In this document: piece by piece, positions 7,873-16,305 of the stretch | Layout of the letters: every line of letters starts with the position of its first letter | How positions within the stretch are numbered: position 1 is the stretch's first letter | Assembly: GCA_002713215.1 (NCBI GenBank) | Contig: PAVO01000004.1 | Coordinates: forward strand, 1-64,000 | DNA from: Crocinitomicaceae bacterium | GTDB lineage: Bacteria > Bacteroidota > Bacteroidia > Flavobacteriales_G > Salibacteraceae | Length of the DNA stretch: 64,000 bases | Reading direction: 5' to 3' | The notes under the pieces: generated by a model | What the model was told of the DNA's origin: nothing | Seen by the model: the letters and a program-made list of their open reading frames with translations, nothing else | Databases searched by the model: none | Made by a program: the position numbers and the translations under genes

Positions 7873-9191
7873 GTATTCCCCGCATTTGCGGGGGTGAACC
7901 GATTGCTTTATCCATAGCGTTTATCCGTCCGTTAAATACGGATTTTAGTATTCCCCGCATTTGCGGGGGTGAACCGCGCATTATTGTCACGCCGCACCTT
8001 TTTACCCGGTATTCCCCGCATTTGCGGGGGTGAACCAAACCCCATTCTTAAGACAATTTTGTCTGACGGCGTGTTCCCCGCGTTTGCGGGGGTGATCCCC
8101 ACCCTCGACTTGGAGCAATATATGCTCGGGGTGTTCCCCGCGTTTGCGGGGGTGAGCCCGAGTGGCTTAGTCGCCACTCGACCGGCGTGGTCGTGCTCCC
8201 CGCCTCTGCGGGGGTAAACTGTTGCTGATACTTTTAGTCGTTTCGCTATATTGGTATTCCCCACACCTGTGGGGGTGGCCCGTTTGCTCGCTTACAAACG
8301 CTGGTTTATGGACAGCATTCCCCGCGTTTGCGGGGGTGAACCGTACTTACCAGGTAACGCCGAAATCATGCTCTAGTGTTCCCCGAACCTGCGGGGGTAA
8401 TCTGGATGAAAACAGCGCCGCTGAAGTGTGGAAATAGTATTCCCCGCGCCGGCGGGGGTGAGCCGTCAGCTTTGGTTAATGCCTGGACTCATTATCGGCA
8501 TTCCCCGTGACTGCGGGGGTAACCGAAAACACGCGCAATGATTCAGTGGAATTACCGCATTCCCCATGCTTATGGGGGTGAACAGCTAGGGAAGTTGTTT
8601 CGTTCTGAACTGCTACAGTATTCCTCGCTCCGCCGGGGGTGAATCAGGCGAATATACCAAGCTATTTTTGGAGAACTGTGTATTCCCCGTATCTGCGGGG
8701 GTGAACCGTACTCGCAAAAATTTGTTGGTATTCTCTCTGGGTGTTCCCCGAGCTACGGGGTGGCCGGGTTTCTAACGAAAAACGATCCAAAGAGGCGCTG
8801 TTCCCCACACCTGTGGGGGTGGTCCGGACTGAATGGCTCTCAGAGTTTTTTAAGATTCGTGTTTCCCGCATGTGCGGGGGTGAACCGGAAATACGCATGG
8901 ATGCGAAGAAGCTTTCGGGGTGTTCCCCGCGTTTGCGGGGGTGAGCTGGCAATGTATCGTCATCTAAGCTCCAAACACGAGTGTTCCCCACACCTGTGGG
9001 GGTGAGCCGGACTTTTACACGTTCTCACACGGAATATATTTGTGTTCCCCGAGCTACGGGGGTGAACCGGATTACCAAACTGAAGCTGTTACTGACGTAA
9101 TGTGTTCCCCGAACCTGCGGGGGTGAACCGTTTCGGCTGTTAGCTAATGCACAAGCGAATGTCTATTCCCCCACACCTGTGGGGGTGAATT
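7873..9191 (+). CRISPR. 22-repeat type IV-A-associated CRISPR array with variable I-E-like repeats
   Basis: Repeats are 28-29 nt, begin GTATTCCCC or GTGTTCCCC and end GGGGGTGAACCG or a variant. Repeat starts: 7873, 7948, 8009, 8071, 8131, 8193, 8254, 8315, 8376, 8437, 8498, 8557, 8618, 8680, 8741, 8798, 8859, 8920, 8981, 9042, 9102, 9163. The 21 spacers are mostly 32 nt (31-33); the first is 46 nt and the one at 8769 about 29 nt. The stem varies between repeats (CCCCGCATTTGCGGGG, CCCCACACCTGTGGGG, CCCCATGCTTATGGGG, CCCCGAACCTGCGGGG) but stays paired. The last repeat is degenerate and marks the leader-distal end. No cas1, cas2 or cas3 is nearby. Spacer targets cannot be assigned here. Confidence 0.97.
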
Positions 9192-9208
9192 AAAAGTGAG
9201 TTCGGCTT

Positions 9209-9853
9209 CTAGCAGAAGCCTCGACCTCGCACCACAACACCAGCTGCTTCGCGGTTTTCATCGCTTTCTTTCGACCATGCGGCCCAATCTTTTTGTAATA
9301 GAATGTCGTGTGCCAGTCCAGCAATGTGCTGATTCTTTTTCTCAAGCAAATCGTCCATGCGCTGCGTTTCAATCATCATATCGACTGTCACTTGGTCGAA
9401 GTTACCTTCAAAGCCTAACTCTTCGTACATGGCTTCATAGGCTGCACGAGACGCTTCATCAGAATCAATCGCCACAATCACATTGATAGGTTGTACTTTT
9501 TCAGCCGTTTTCCAGCTTTCGGCAGTACCCACCTTTACTTCGAAGTGGTCTAATTCGCCATTAAAGCAAAGTACACCGCCTGGCTCACCATTAACGTTTG
9601 TGATGGCGATAAGTTCAGGTTCAGATAACGCATCGCTATCAAGGGCGGTTTGGATTGCGTCAATGAACGCTTCGTTAATCGTGCCATCTTCGTACGTCGG
9701 ACTACCTTCCACAGTGAATTCGCCCCCTGTGATGTAGCTGTTACCCAGCTCCCCAGAGCGCTCGCCGTCAGCGATAGATTGTGCGATGTCGTGCAGTGCG
9801 CCTTGGATAGCATCGGCGTTTAGGCCTGTAAGTGTAACTGAAACTTGTAACAT
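9209..9853 (-). CDS. Unknown 214-aa acidic protein
   Basis: No signal peptide or membrane segment. The N-terminus reads as a beta strand followed by helix (LQVSVTLTGLNADAIQGALHDIAQSIADGE is its approximate extent, residues 2-31). The C-terminal half is helical with an MYEELGFEGNFDQVT segment and ends in VVVRGRGFC. I do not recognise it. It converges on the CRISPR array, ending 18 nt past the last repeat. ATG is preceded by CAGGGGAATTC, a member of the shared leader class, and the operator-overlapped promoter lies at 9951-9979. Confidence 0.8.
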   Translation of the reverse strand: MLQVSVTLTGLNADAIQGALHDIAQSIADGERSGELGNSYITGGEFTVEGSPTYEDGTINEAFIDAIQTALDSDALSEPELIAITNVNGEPGGVLCFNGELDHFEVKVGTAESWKTAEKVQPINVIVAIDSDEASRAAYEAMYEELGFEGNFDQVTVDMMIETQRMDDLLEKKNQHIAGLAHDILLQKDWAAWSKESDENREAAGVVVRGRGFC

Positions 9854-9930
9854 GAATTCCCCTGTTTAAATTCGTAACCAATAATGGTAAATGCTTATAT
9901 TGATCGGTGGTCTGCAACAGTGTGAAACCA

Positions 9931-9946
9931 ACAACATTTTTGATGT
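9931..9946. promoter_or_regulatory. Secondary operator before the 9209-9853 gene
   Basis: ACAACA-TTTT-TGATGT: one perfect arm and one with a single change (TGATGT). It lies between the promoter -10 (9951-9956) and the gene, where a bound protein could act as a second block. Confidence 0.6.
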
Positions 9947-9975
9947 GTTTAGAATATCAGGGAAGAAACCCAAAA

Positions 9976-9991
9976 ACAACATTTTTGTTGT
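9976..9991. promoter_or_regulatory. Operator palindrome before the 9209-9853 gene
   Basis: ACAACA-TTTT-TGTTGT, perfect arms. On the minus strand TTGTTT (9974-9979), 17 nt, TATTCT (9951-9956) forms a promoter whose -35 is the operator arm. Confidence 0.8.
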
Positions 9992-10013
9992 TTTAATTGA
10001 AGTGTAAAGACGC

Positions 10014-10577
10014 CTATGCAGCGTCTTTAATTGCCCACTGGCCGATAACCTTTTCAGCAAAAGAGCTTTGTTGAAAATAATCAGTAGTTAGCTTGTTAGC
10101 AGGGAATCCCGACTTTAACACTGGAGGGACAGCGCCTCCTGTAGCAAGGATGAAACTGTTCTCAGGGTTTCTTGATAGCAATGGATCGAGGATAAGATTC
10201 TTTAGCTCTCTGGCGACGTAAGAAGCCACTCCAAGACCGCGAACACTGCTGTCCGTGAGAAAGTGAACGTGCCCAAGGTGTTTGTATCCTTGGTCATTAT
10301 GGTAAAAAACCTTGTCGTCACGGTGCTCATAGCTTTCAATGAATGAATATGCGACCAGTTTGTTGTTGCGATACAACATGACGACTTCGCCAACTGTGCC
10401 ATTTGAGTATTCGCCATGATTGATCAGGTATTCCAGTGGGTACCAGACTAAGCCATTATTAGACGTTAGTTTAGATAGCTCGGCCGCGACATCTTGAGTG
10501 TTGGCATGAACGACTGAATAAGATGCTCCATCTGGAGAGAAGCTGGTTTCTACTGCTATATTTTTATTAGGTTTCAT
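10014..10577 (-). CDS. GNAT-family N-acetyltransferase
   Basis: 187 aa. The core (GHVHFLTDSSVRGLGVASYV, residues about 110-129) contains a strand followed by R-G-L-G-V-A, the acetyl-CoA pyrophosphate loop (Q/R-x-x-G-x-G/A) of GNAT enzymes. The preceding strand pair (GEVVMLYRNNKLVAYSFIES) is also usual for the fold. Acceptor substrate unknown. Monocistronic, driven by the operator-overlapped promoter at 10607-10636. Confidence 0.75.
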   Translation of the reverse strand: MKPNKNIAVETSFSPDGASYSVVHANTQDVAAELSKLTSNNGLVWYPLEYLINHGEYSNGTVGEVVMLYRNNKLVAYSFIESYEHRDDKVFYHNDQGYKHLGHVHFLTDSSVRGLGVASYVARELKNLILDPLLSRNPENSFILATGGAVPPVLKSGFPANKLTTDYFQQSSFAEKVIGQWAIKDAA

Positions 10578-10632
10578 AACTTTTGCGCCCTGTCTTTGTT
10601 AGGTTAATTATACCAAAACAAGCACCATCAAA

Positions 10633-10648
10633 ACAACACTTTTGTTGT
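10633..10648. promoter_or_regulatory. Operator palindrome before the GNAT gene
   Basis: ACAACA-CTTT-TGTTGT, perfect arms. Minus-strand promoter TTGTTT (10631-10636), 18 nt, TATAAT (10607-10612). Confidence 0.8.
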
Positions 10649-10664
10649 TATTGTATCATAAAAA

Positions 10665-10688
10665 AAACCCCAGCCGAAGCCGGGGTTT
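10665..10688 (-). terminator. Rho-independent terminator of the 10714-11670 gene
   Basis: On the minus strand a GC-rich stem (AAACCCCGGC / GCTGGGGTTT) is followed by a run of eight T. It insulates the GNAT promoter from read-through. Confidence 0.85.
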
Positions 10689-10713
10689 GAGAAAGGAATT
10701 TTTGTGAAGAGTA

Positions 10714-11670
10714 TTACTTTACGTCATAAAGCGGCAGCGCCACCCCTTCAACTTCAGTGAACTCAACGACAGCTTTAGGCGTAAAGTCGGTAAAGCGCAA
10801 GAAGCGTGCAGACTGCGTTGACATAGGTTTGCTCACCTTGAATTCACCGATAAATGGCTGAACCCAAGCATTCGTACCTTCTGCTGTTGAAAGTACGCCA
10901 AGGTGCTGACTCATTTTTGTATCCGGATCAGGATTCATTTTAGCCGGTAGAATGTTATCGCCCCAGCTAGCCAATGGCATTTGGAAGCCTACGCCACGTT
11001 GGTATGACACGCTGATGGCTTCAGTCTTGTACTTGCTAATGCTGATTTTGAACGTTTCATCGGTGATGGTGAAGTCCACGTCGGCCAGCTGCTTTGGATA
11101 GCCCCAGATTTGAACGCCGGCATCAACTGCTTTTGGATTATCCAGTAGTAGGTGAGGGAAGTAAAAGCCGTAGTCGTTTGGTAGACCCGCTTGAATGTTC
11201 TCTGTATTTGCGCCACCCAGAACGCCCAGCGTACTCAGGAGATGACTTAAGAATGTACTGTTATCAGGATTTGCGTCAAGACAGTTAAGCGCGAGTTCCG
11301 GCGCACCCTTGCGTTTAACAAGCACGCCAACCAGCGTTTCTTCATAAGCGCCCACAGGACTTGTTTTAACGTCCTGAGCGTAAAAGGCACTGTATGTCAT
11401 GTTTGATGCTGTTCCGTCGCAAGAAGGCACGATAACGGGCTCAAAATCGCCACTGATGAAGCGTGTGCTAGCTTTCGCGTTACCGGTACCAACAATCATG
11501 GTTGTGGTTCCAGTTGTATGGAAAGGCATATCAACCTTGAAATCGGCATCGGCCACCTGGCCTTTAACGGTAACAGAGTCAGTTACAGGGAAGTTGTCAT
11601 GGATAGATGCTGCGTGTGCTGAAAGTGAAAGCATTGCTGCTACTGCAAGTGTGAAATGTGTTTTTACCAT
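10714..11670 (-). CDS. Secreted acetoacetate-decarboxylase-like protein
   Basis: 318 aa with a Sec signal peptide (MVKTHFTLAVAAMLSLSAHAA, cut after about residue 20). The core has NPKAVDAGVQIWGYPKQLADVDF (about residues 178-200), matching the AIDAGREIWGFPKKLA-type motif of the acetoacetate decarboxylase fold. The catalytic lysine of the true enzyme cannot be confirmed here; K192 of the YPK motif is nearby. Periplasmic location is unusual for a decarboxylase, so it may be a binding or surface protein built on this fold. Strong terminator at 10665-10688; operator-like sites lie 120 nt upstream. Confidence 0.75.
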   Translation of the reverse strand: MVKTHFTLAVAAMLSLSAHAASIHDNFPVTDSVTVKGQVADADFKVDMPFHTTGTTTMIVGTGNAKASTRFISGDFEPVIVPSCDGTASNMTYSAFYAQDVKTSPVGAYEETLVGVLVKRKGAPELALNCLDANPDNSTFLSHLLSTLGVLGGANTENIQAGLPNDYGFYFPHLLLDNPKAVDAGVQIWGYPKQLADVDFTITDETFKISISKYKTEAISVSYQRGVGFQMPLASWGDNILPAKMNPDPDTKMSQHLGVLSTAEGTNAWVQPFIGEFKVSKPMSTQSARFLRFTDFTPKAVVEFTEVEGVALPLYDVK

Positions 11671-11790
11671 AATGGTCCTCGTTATAATAGGAATTTCCGA
11701 GCCTCATAAAATCACAACAAACCATATTTGTTATGTACTACATGCAGATTTAAGTGGCAGGAAAACAGTAACAGATAAACAACATCAATA

Positions 11791-11806
11791 ACAACATATT
11801 TGATGT
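11791..11806. promoter_or_regulatory. Operator variant upstream of the acetoacetate-decarboxylase-like gene
   Basis: ACAACA-TATT-TGATGT; the TGATGT arm recurs at 9931 and 18826. It is 120 nt from the start codon, further than at most other genes. Confidence 0.6.
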
Positions 11807-12026
11807 ATTAAATAGATCAAGAATTTATTACAAACTGGTTGCACCAGTTGACGTACGTGAATTTTGATTGAGTAGAAGAGGGAGCATCAATAAGTGCATT
11901 GCAACCAGTATCTTTATCGAATTGGCGACAAATAGAATAGTGAAGTGTTAAAAGTGCAGACACTATGCAGTCATAAGGGGATGGTGTGTTGGACTTTATT
12001 ACATTTTGACACCGATACAGTAAATA

Positions 12027-12048
12027 AAACCCCGCAAAAGCGAGGTTT
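12027..12048. terminator. Terminator after the 12071-12784 gene
   Basis: Stem AAACCCCGC / GCGAGGTTT with loop AAAA and a T-rich tail on the minus strand (weaker on +). Confidence 0.75.
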
Positions 12049-12070
12049 ATTTTTGAAACTGGGTGAGAAG

Positions 12071-12784
12071 TCAGCTCTGCTTTTTACGGCGTAAACCTAA
12101 CCCTAATAGTGCAAGGCCACTCATGGCGATGACCGGCGCATTGTTAATTGGTGCGTCAGGGTTTTCAATAAAAAGCTCTGGATATTCGATACTCGTTAAC
12201 GACATTCCACCATCGTTGACTAAAAAGATGCTTGTTGTGCTTCCGCTAGAATCAAGCGTGTAGCTGTTCTCATGGCTAAACCACATTTGCATGTAGTCAG
12301 AAGAGCGATCGTATGCGCGCCACTGGAGCAAGTTGACGTCACCGTCTTCGTCCAGATAAAAGCCGCGTACGCGACGATCAGAGCCTATTCCAGACTCATC
12401 ATTATAGGTTCGACCTAAGTCTGACTCCATGGCCCGATAGGCATTCCAGATGCCAGAGTTAGTTTTGGCATAAAACTTCACGTAATAGTTCTCAGTGGTT
12501 TCAGCCACGTTTCGATATGGAGAAAGGTACCCATTGAACATGGTTCGTACTTCTTCCTCAGAGGGCAAGCGCCACCCCTCGTACAGACCGCCTTTACCCA
12601 TTTCAGCCAAGACAGCGTTAACAGACATGCCCTTGGTATCGGTTAGGTCCAGCCATTCAATACCGGTTGATGTATCAATGGTTACTCTGCCATCACCAGC
12701 TTCATCTAAATCGCCGACGATCATTTCTGCCTGGGATAAACTCGAAAAAACTAACCCTAATGCCATCACTGCATACTTAAACAT
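12071..12784 (-). CDS. Secreted DUF1566-like protein with PEP-CTERM-like sorting tail
   Basis: 237 aa. Signal peptide MFKYAVMALGLVFSSLSQA. The mature N-terminus has TGIEWLDLTDTKGMSVNAVL, then GLYEGWRLPSEEEVRTMF, the GWRLPT signature of DUF1566-type extracellular domains. The C-terminus is tripartite: a short N-A-P motif, a hydrophobic helix (VIAMSGLALLGLGL) and a basic end RRKKQS, as in exosortase substrates. It is a paralogue of 52504-53217. No exosortase is in the window, so the host must supply it. No operator site precedes it. Confidence 0.8.
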   Translation of the reverse strand: MFKYAVMALGLVFSSLSQAEMIVGDLDEAGDGRVTIDTSTGIEWLDLTDTKGMSVNAVLAEMGKGGLYEGWRLPSEEEVRTMFNGYLSPYRNVAETTENYYVKFYAKTNSGIWNAYRAMESDLGRTYNDESGIGSDRRVRGFYLDEDGDVNLLQWRAYDRSSDYMQMWFSHENSYTLDSSGSTTSIFLVNDGGMSLTSIEYPELFIENPDAPINNAPVIAMSGLALLGLGLRRKKQS

Positions 12785-13202
12785 AACTCAAATCCTTCTG
12801 TGCCAAACTCAGCCCCGCTAAATACGGGTCATGTATATCGAGGTGCAGGTACTATGCCAGATTGACCTATGAGATATGAGGGTGTGTTGTAAGTGTTCAG
12901 GAACGTGAGTTTGATGTGAGTGGCGAGCAATGGTTAATGCAGGGGTACGATTAGCTTTGAATTCACAAGTTTATACCTTATGGCAGGTCATCCTAACCAG
13001 CCACAAGGTAAGTGAGGTCGTATAACCCCACACTCTCCGCCGCGAATGGTAACACCCAATCACTGGTTGCGCAAAGAGCAATTATTGCCAAATGCTGAAT
13101 AGTAAGGCATTTCTTTCCCCGACATTGAAAGAATCAATTTGGGTTAAAGAAAAGCCTGGGTGCAATAAGCAACAATGTTAAATTAACTGCTTAAAGAGTT
13201 GA
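12785..13202. other. 418-bp gap, nothing recognised
   Basis: It contains the upstream region of the DUF1566-like gene and the 3' flank of the 13203-14438 gene. CCCCGCTAAATACGGGTC (about 12812-12829) could form a weak stem. I see no gene, operator or clear terminator. Confidence 0.4.
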
Positions 13203-14438
13203 TCAGGTGACCTCCAGTACAACAGTCCGGCTTCCATCTTGCGCGACACAAACAAGATCGGTCATTGAATATTGATTTCTTGCTTTTTTACTGTGAAACC
13301 GTTTAAAGATCTCGCTGGCAGACTCAAGATTTGGTGCAACAAACCCATGAGCAACAGCGCCTTCGGCCTTAGGGTAACAATAGAACCAATCAACATTGAA
13401 GTTTCGCTCTTCTCTGTAAATGTTGCTTTCAGCAAAGGGTCTATGGGCGCCAAACGCACCATGCTTACCTTCATGCTCAACCGAATGTGAGAAGACCACT
13501 TGTCCTGAGTTGTCTTTCGCTTCACAAGTTACATTAAAAAGAGCATTTTCGTATGCGAAAACGTCCCCACATCGCTGCAATTCAATTAATTGGTCATTCC
13601 GCCAAGATGCACACTTTTTCAAGGTCGGTCGTTTATAATGTTTGAAACCGCCTGAGCGATAAACCGCGATTTTAAATGAAAGCTGTAAGCCTTCTCTTTG
13701 TGCACGAAAATAAGAGTCGATAACACTAAGATCTTCAGGTAAGAATTCACGCCCACCGCAAAAAATCTCAGTTACCTCACGGAGCTGGTTGGTATCGCTA
13801 ATGGATAGCAGAGATTTGAGATTTTCAGCAACGGCCATAAACTCGATAGATGTGAAATCTTTTCTTTTGATGAAGCCCTCACTGTAATAAGGACAATGTA
13901 TGTGCCACTCAATGGCAGTGGGCCCGTCCTCATGTTCATCCCACTTATCATCAAGGGGTAAGTTAAGTGTCATCTTACCAAACAGATCAAAGTTGGTAGC
14001 GGCGCGCTGTATTTCTTTAAGCCATTCGTCAGACCCATAGGCCCGGGTAAGGTAGGACGCGAACTCATCTTTCTTCATACAAAAGACATCAGGCACGTCG
14101 CTCAACTTGCTTGCTTTGTCGTCTTCTATAAAGCATTCACCATTAAACATGTTTCGCTTCATATTGAACTTAATCTGCCAGCCAAAGGTATCCTCACCTC
14201 CACATAAGGTGCCTGCAATCTTGCCATTCTTTATATGATGCGTTATTTCACAAAGGTCATTTAGTGAAAATGACCTTATCGATCCATTGCGCCAAAAGTC
14301 TGTATAATCCTTAAATCCGACAGCTTTAGCCGTTAGCTTGTCGAGCTTATCAGAGTAAAGACTGTATCCGAGCTTTTCCGTAGCCAACTTTAGGTTGTCG
14401 GCAAGGAAGGAAAACTGTTCGTAGTTCAAGTAAATCAC
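13203..14438 (-). CDS. Unknown 411-aa protein with an N-terminal GF-Y helical motif
   Basis: Residues about 28-52 read SDKLDKLTAKAVGFKDYTDF, a helix-turn pattern (A-x-x-hGF-x-x-Y/W) also seen in the products of 14518-16011, 21092-23488, 41910-42623 and 61349-62359. The rest has alternating strands and several His/Cys (for example IEWHIHCPYY near residue 180) but no family I know. No membrane segment. GTG start at 14438 with AGGTG upstream. It follows the 14518-16011 gene on the same strand, possibly an operon of related genes. Confidence 0.75.
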   Translation of the reverse strand: MIYLNYEQFSFLADNLKLATEKLGYSLYSDKLDKLTAKAVGFKDYTDFWRNGSIRSFSLNDLCEITHHIKNGKIAGTLCGGEDTFGWQIKFNMKRNMFNGECFIEDDKASKLSDVPDVFCMKKDEFASYLTRAYGSDEWLKEIQRAATNFDLFGKMTLNLPLDDKWDEHEDGPTAIEWHIHCPYYSEGFIKRKDFTSIEFMAVAENLKSLLSISDTNQLREVTEIFCGGREFLPEDLSVIDSYFRAQREGLQLSFKIAVYRSGGFKHYKRPTLKKCASWRNDQLIELQRCGDVFAYENALFNVTCEAKDNSGQVVFSHSVEHEGKHGAFGAHRPFAESNIYREERNFNVDWFYCYPKAEGAVAHGFVAPNLESASEIFKRFHSKKARNQYSMTDLVCVAQDGSRTVVLEVT

Positions 14439-14517
14439 TTACTTACACCTGATGCTTATCGTTGAGTTTGAAAATGTTCATCATCTTTTAGTTGACCCTG
14501 TAAATGTGGCCTTTAGG

Positions 14518-16011
14518 TTATGCGCCATCACCGTCATTTCGCGAACTAAAAAAGAAATTATGAGGATGTGGCAATGTGTCTTCAGGAAATTTATGTTTCC
14601 TAAAAACGTCATGGTAGAATTCCAGTTTCTGGTTGTGTTCTTGCTTCTCTTCATCAGTGGCCTGGCGACATTTACGCCACCATATTCCCTTATCACTATG
14701 GTACATGAAGAGATCATCCCACATTCCATTCTTAGTCAAAATGTCTTTGAAGAAAGGTTTACACCCTGGATTCTCAGCCCAAAAAGGTGTCAACCAATAG
14801 TCAAGCTCCTGCATTTCTGCTGGCGAATCTTTGTTGCTACTAACAGGTAAGTCTCGCCATTCTTCTAATTGACCGTAAAAGATTTCCACAGCGCCACGAC
14901 TAGCTATTGCTGCTCGCTTTATATACTCAGAAGCTTTGTCATATTTTCCGGATTTGTAGAAATCCAAAGCAAATAGAATGCAGGTCCAAGCACCATTAGT
15001 CCGGTCTTCCTTAGCGATGTAAGTAGTAAGCTTATTTCCATAGCCAAGAACAGATAAGAGAGATAGGTAGTAGCGACCACCCCAAGAGTCGCTATCTCCA
15101 TTGAGGACTCTCCAGTATCGATTGAGCCTTTTCTTGGCAAGTTTAAAATCACCGCTATTCATAGCAACTTTAGCACCCCAGAACAGAAGATCTGGCCAAA
15201 AAAAGAAGTCCGTTGGCTCAAGTGTAACCAGTTTGTGGTGTCCCCAATTTTTATCCTTGTTTCCAATGATTTTTTCGAAGGCTTTTATCGTGTAATTAAA
15301 GTCATCAGACAATTGGTTGGCACCATCCTGAGCCAATTCAACAATATCATCAAACGCATCTGGGACTTGTTCCGACGTATTAAATATCCACGAATCCCAT
15401 GCATTCTGAAACAAGTAATCTGGGGCCAAGAAACAAAGAAAGATAGCCACGGTGTACATGTTGTGCGGCGTAGTGTTAACAAGAGTATGAAATGCCGCAA
15501 GACCCTCTTCATGACGATCGTCGGAGCTCGTATATCGATCAGGGATAATATCCTGAATGGCCTGCTTTAATCGAACACCATTTTCATTTAACAACAGCCC
15601 ATATTCCCCTTGAGAACTGGCTGGAGCGATGCTGCCGATGTCGGATGTGTTTAATGCGAAATTATTTTCTCTGGACAAGATTTGAGGATCAAGCCTTTCT
15701 TCAACCGTTGTATTTCGATAATAGAGAGCGGATGTCGCCGTTAGGAAATTGGTCAACTCGGCATTGAAGCCGAAATCAGATTTCAATAAAGACTCAAGTT
15801 TTTTGTCAACGGCATCGAAACCAGGTACGTACTCTGGCGTACTCCAAGGCAATGAAGCGATCCAGTGGTTATATGAATTAAATCCATTAGCTTTAGCAAA
15901 GCACTCTTTGAATTTTAACGGCTTAACCCTAAAGTCATACTTGTCATGGAGTCTGCTGGATGCCTGATTGGTTAACGCATTTAACTGCGTCTTACTATAG
16001 ATAGTAGTCAT
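14518..16011 (-). CDS. Unknown 497-aa helical-repeat protein with N-terminal GF-Y motif
   Basis: The N-terminus has ALTNQASSRLHDKYDFRVKP then ECFAKANGFNSYNHWI (about residues 30-50), the shared motif. From about residue 230 the protein is mainly helical with TPR-like pairs (FWGAKVAMNSGDFKLAKKRLNRY; CILFALDFYKSGKYDKASEYI), pointing to a protein-binding scaffold. Start at 16011 is chosen over an upstream ATG because AAAGGGATTAGT precedes it. Two to three operator sites lie in the divergent gap toward 16306. Confidence 0.75.
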   Translation of the reverse strand: MTTIYSKTQLNALTNQASSRLHDKYDFRVKPLKFKECFAKANGFNSYNHWIASLPWSTPEYVPGFDAVDKKLESLLKSDFGFNAELTNFLTATSALYYRNTTVEERLDPQILSRENNFALNTSDIGSIAPASSQGEYGLLLNENGVRLKQAIQDIIPDRYTSSDDRHEEGLAAFHTLVNTTPHNMYTVAIFLCFLAPDYLFQNAWDSWIFNTSEQVPDAFDDIVELAQDGANQLSDDFNYTIKAFEKIIGNKDKNWGHHKLVTLEPTDFFFWPDLLFWGAKVAMNSGDFKLAKKRLNRYWRVLNGDSDSWGGRYYLSLLSVLGYGNKLTTYIAKEDRTNGAWTCILFALDFYKSGKYDKASEYIKRAAIASRGAVEIFYGQLEEWRDLPVSSNKDSPAEMQELDYWLTPFWAENPGCKPFFKDILTKNGMWDDLFMYHSDKGIWWRKCRQATDEEKQEHNQKLEFYHDVFRKHKFPEDTLPHPHNFFFSSRNDGDGA

Positions 16012-16163
16012 ACTAATCCCTTTATGGCCATGCTCGACAAGTTTAAATACATAGCACAAATGGATCATATGAAAATACGTGCTTGCGTTAATTTATTACA
16101 ATTTAAGTGCATTTTGAGCCTTGTCGAACTCAGCTTGCCAGCCTGTTGCGCCCGTGAAGAACT

Positions 16164-16179
16164 ACAACATATTTATTGT
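16164..16179. promoter_or_regulatory. Operator variant before the 14518-16011 gene
   Basis: ACAACA-TATT-TATTGT, one mismatch in the right arm. A shortened copy, AACAACATTGTTGTT, lies at 16212-16226, so this divergent gap holds a cluster of sites. Confidence 0.6.
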
Positions 16180-16275
16180 AAGGCACTTTCCATATTTAAT
16201 CAAACAAATACAACAACATTGTTGTTATGGTTACCTAAAAAGAATTGACGGAAGGTTGTGTTAAATCAATAATTA

Positions 16276-16291
16276 ACAACATTTATATTGT
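16276..16291. promoter_or_regulatory. Operator variant before the DUF2726-like gene
   Basis: ACAACA-TTTA-TATTGT, ending 14 nt before the ATG at 16306; here the site would cover the translation start region rather than a -35. Confidence 0.6.
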
Positions 16292-16305
16292 TTTACTGTT
16301 TTTGT

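Larger units (their letters stand above)
11671..12070. other. 400-bp gap with promoter, operators and a terminator
   Basis: The right part holds the terminator at 12027-12048. The left part is AT-rich and contains the palindrome-like AACAAA-ccatat-TTTGTT (about 11717-11733), the half site AACATCAAT (about 11781) and the operator at 11791-11806. I see no open frame or RNA gene. Confidence 0.5.

Noticed and set aside
7832-9005. Several 66-110-residue open frames across the CRISPR array on both strands
   Set aside because: They are periodic translations of the repeats (for example repeated FPAFAGV or PRKCGEY) and have no ribosome sites.
7873-9191. Type I-E CRISPR system
   Set aside because: Repeats look I-E-like, but cas3, casA, casB, cas1 and cas2 are absent; the adjacent genes are csf1, csf2, csf3, cas6 and dinG.
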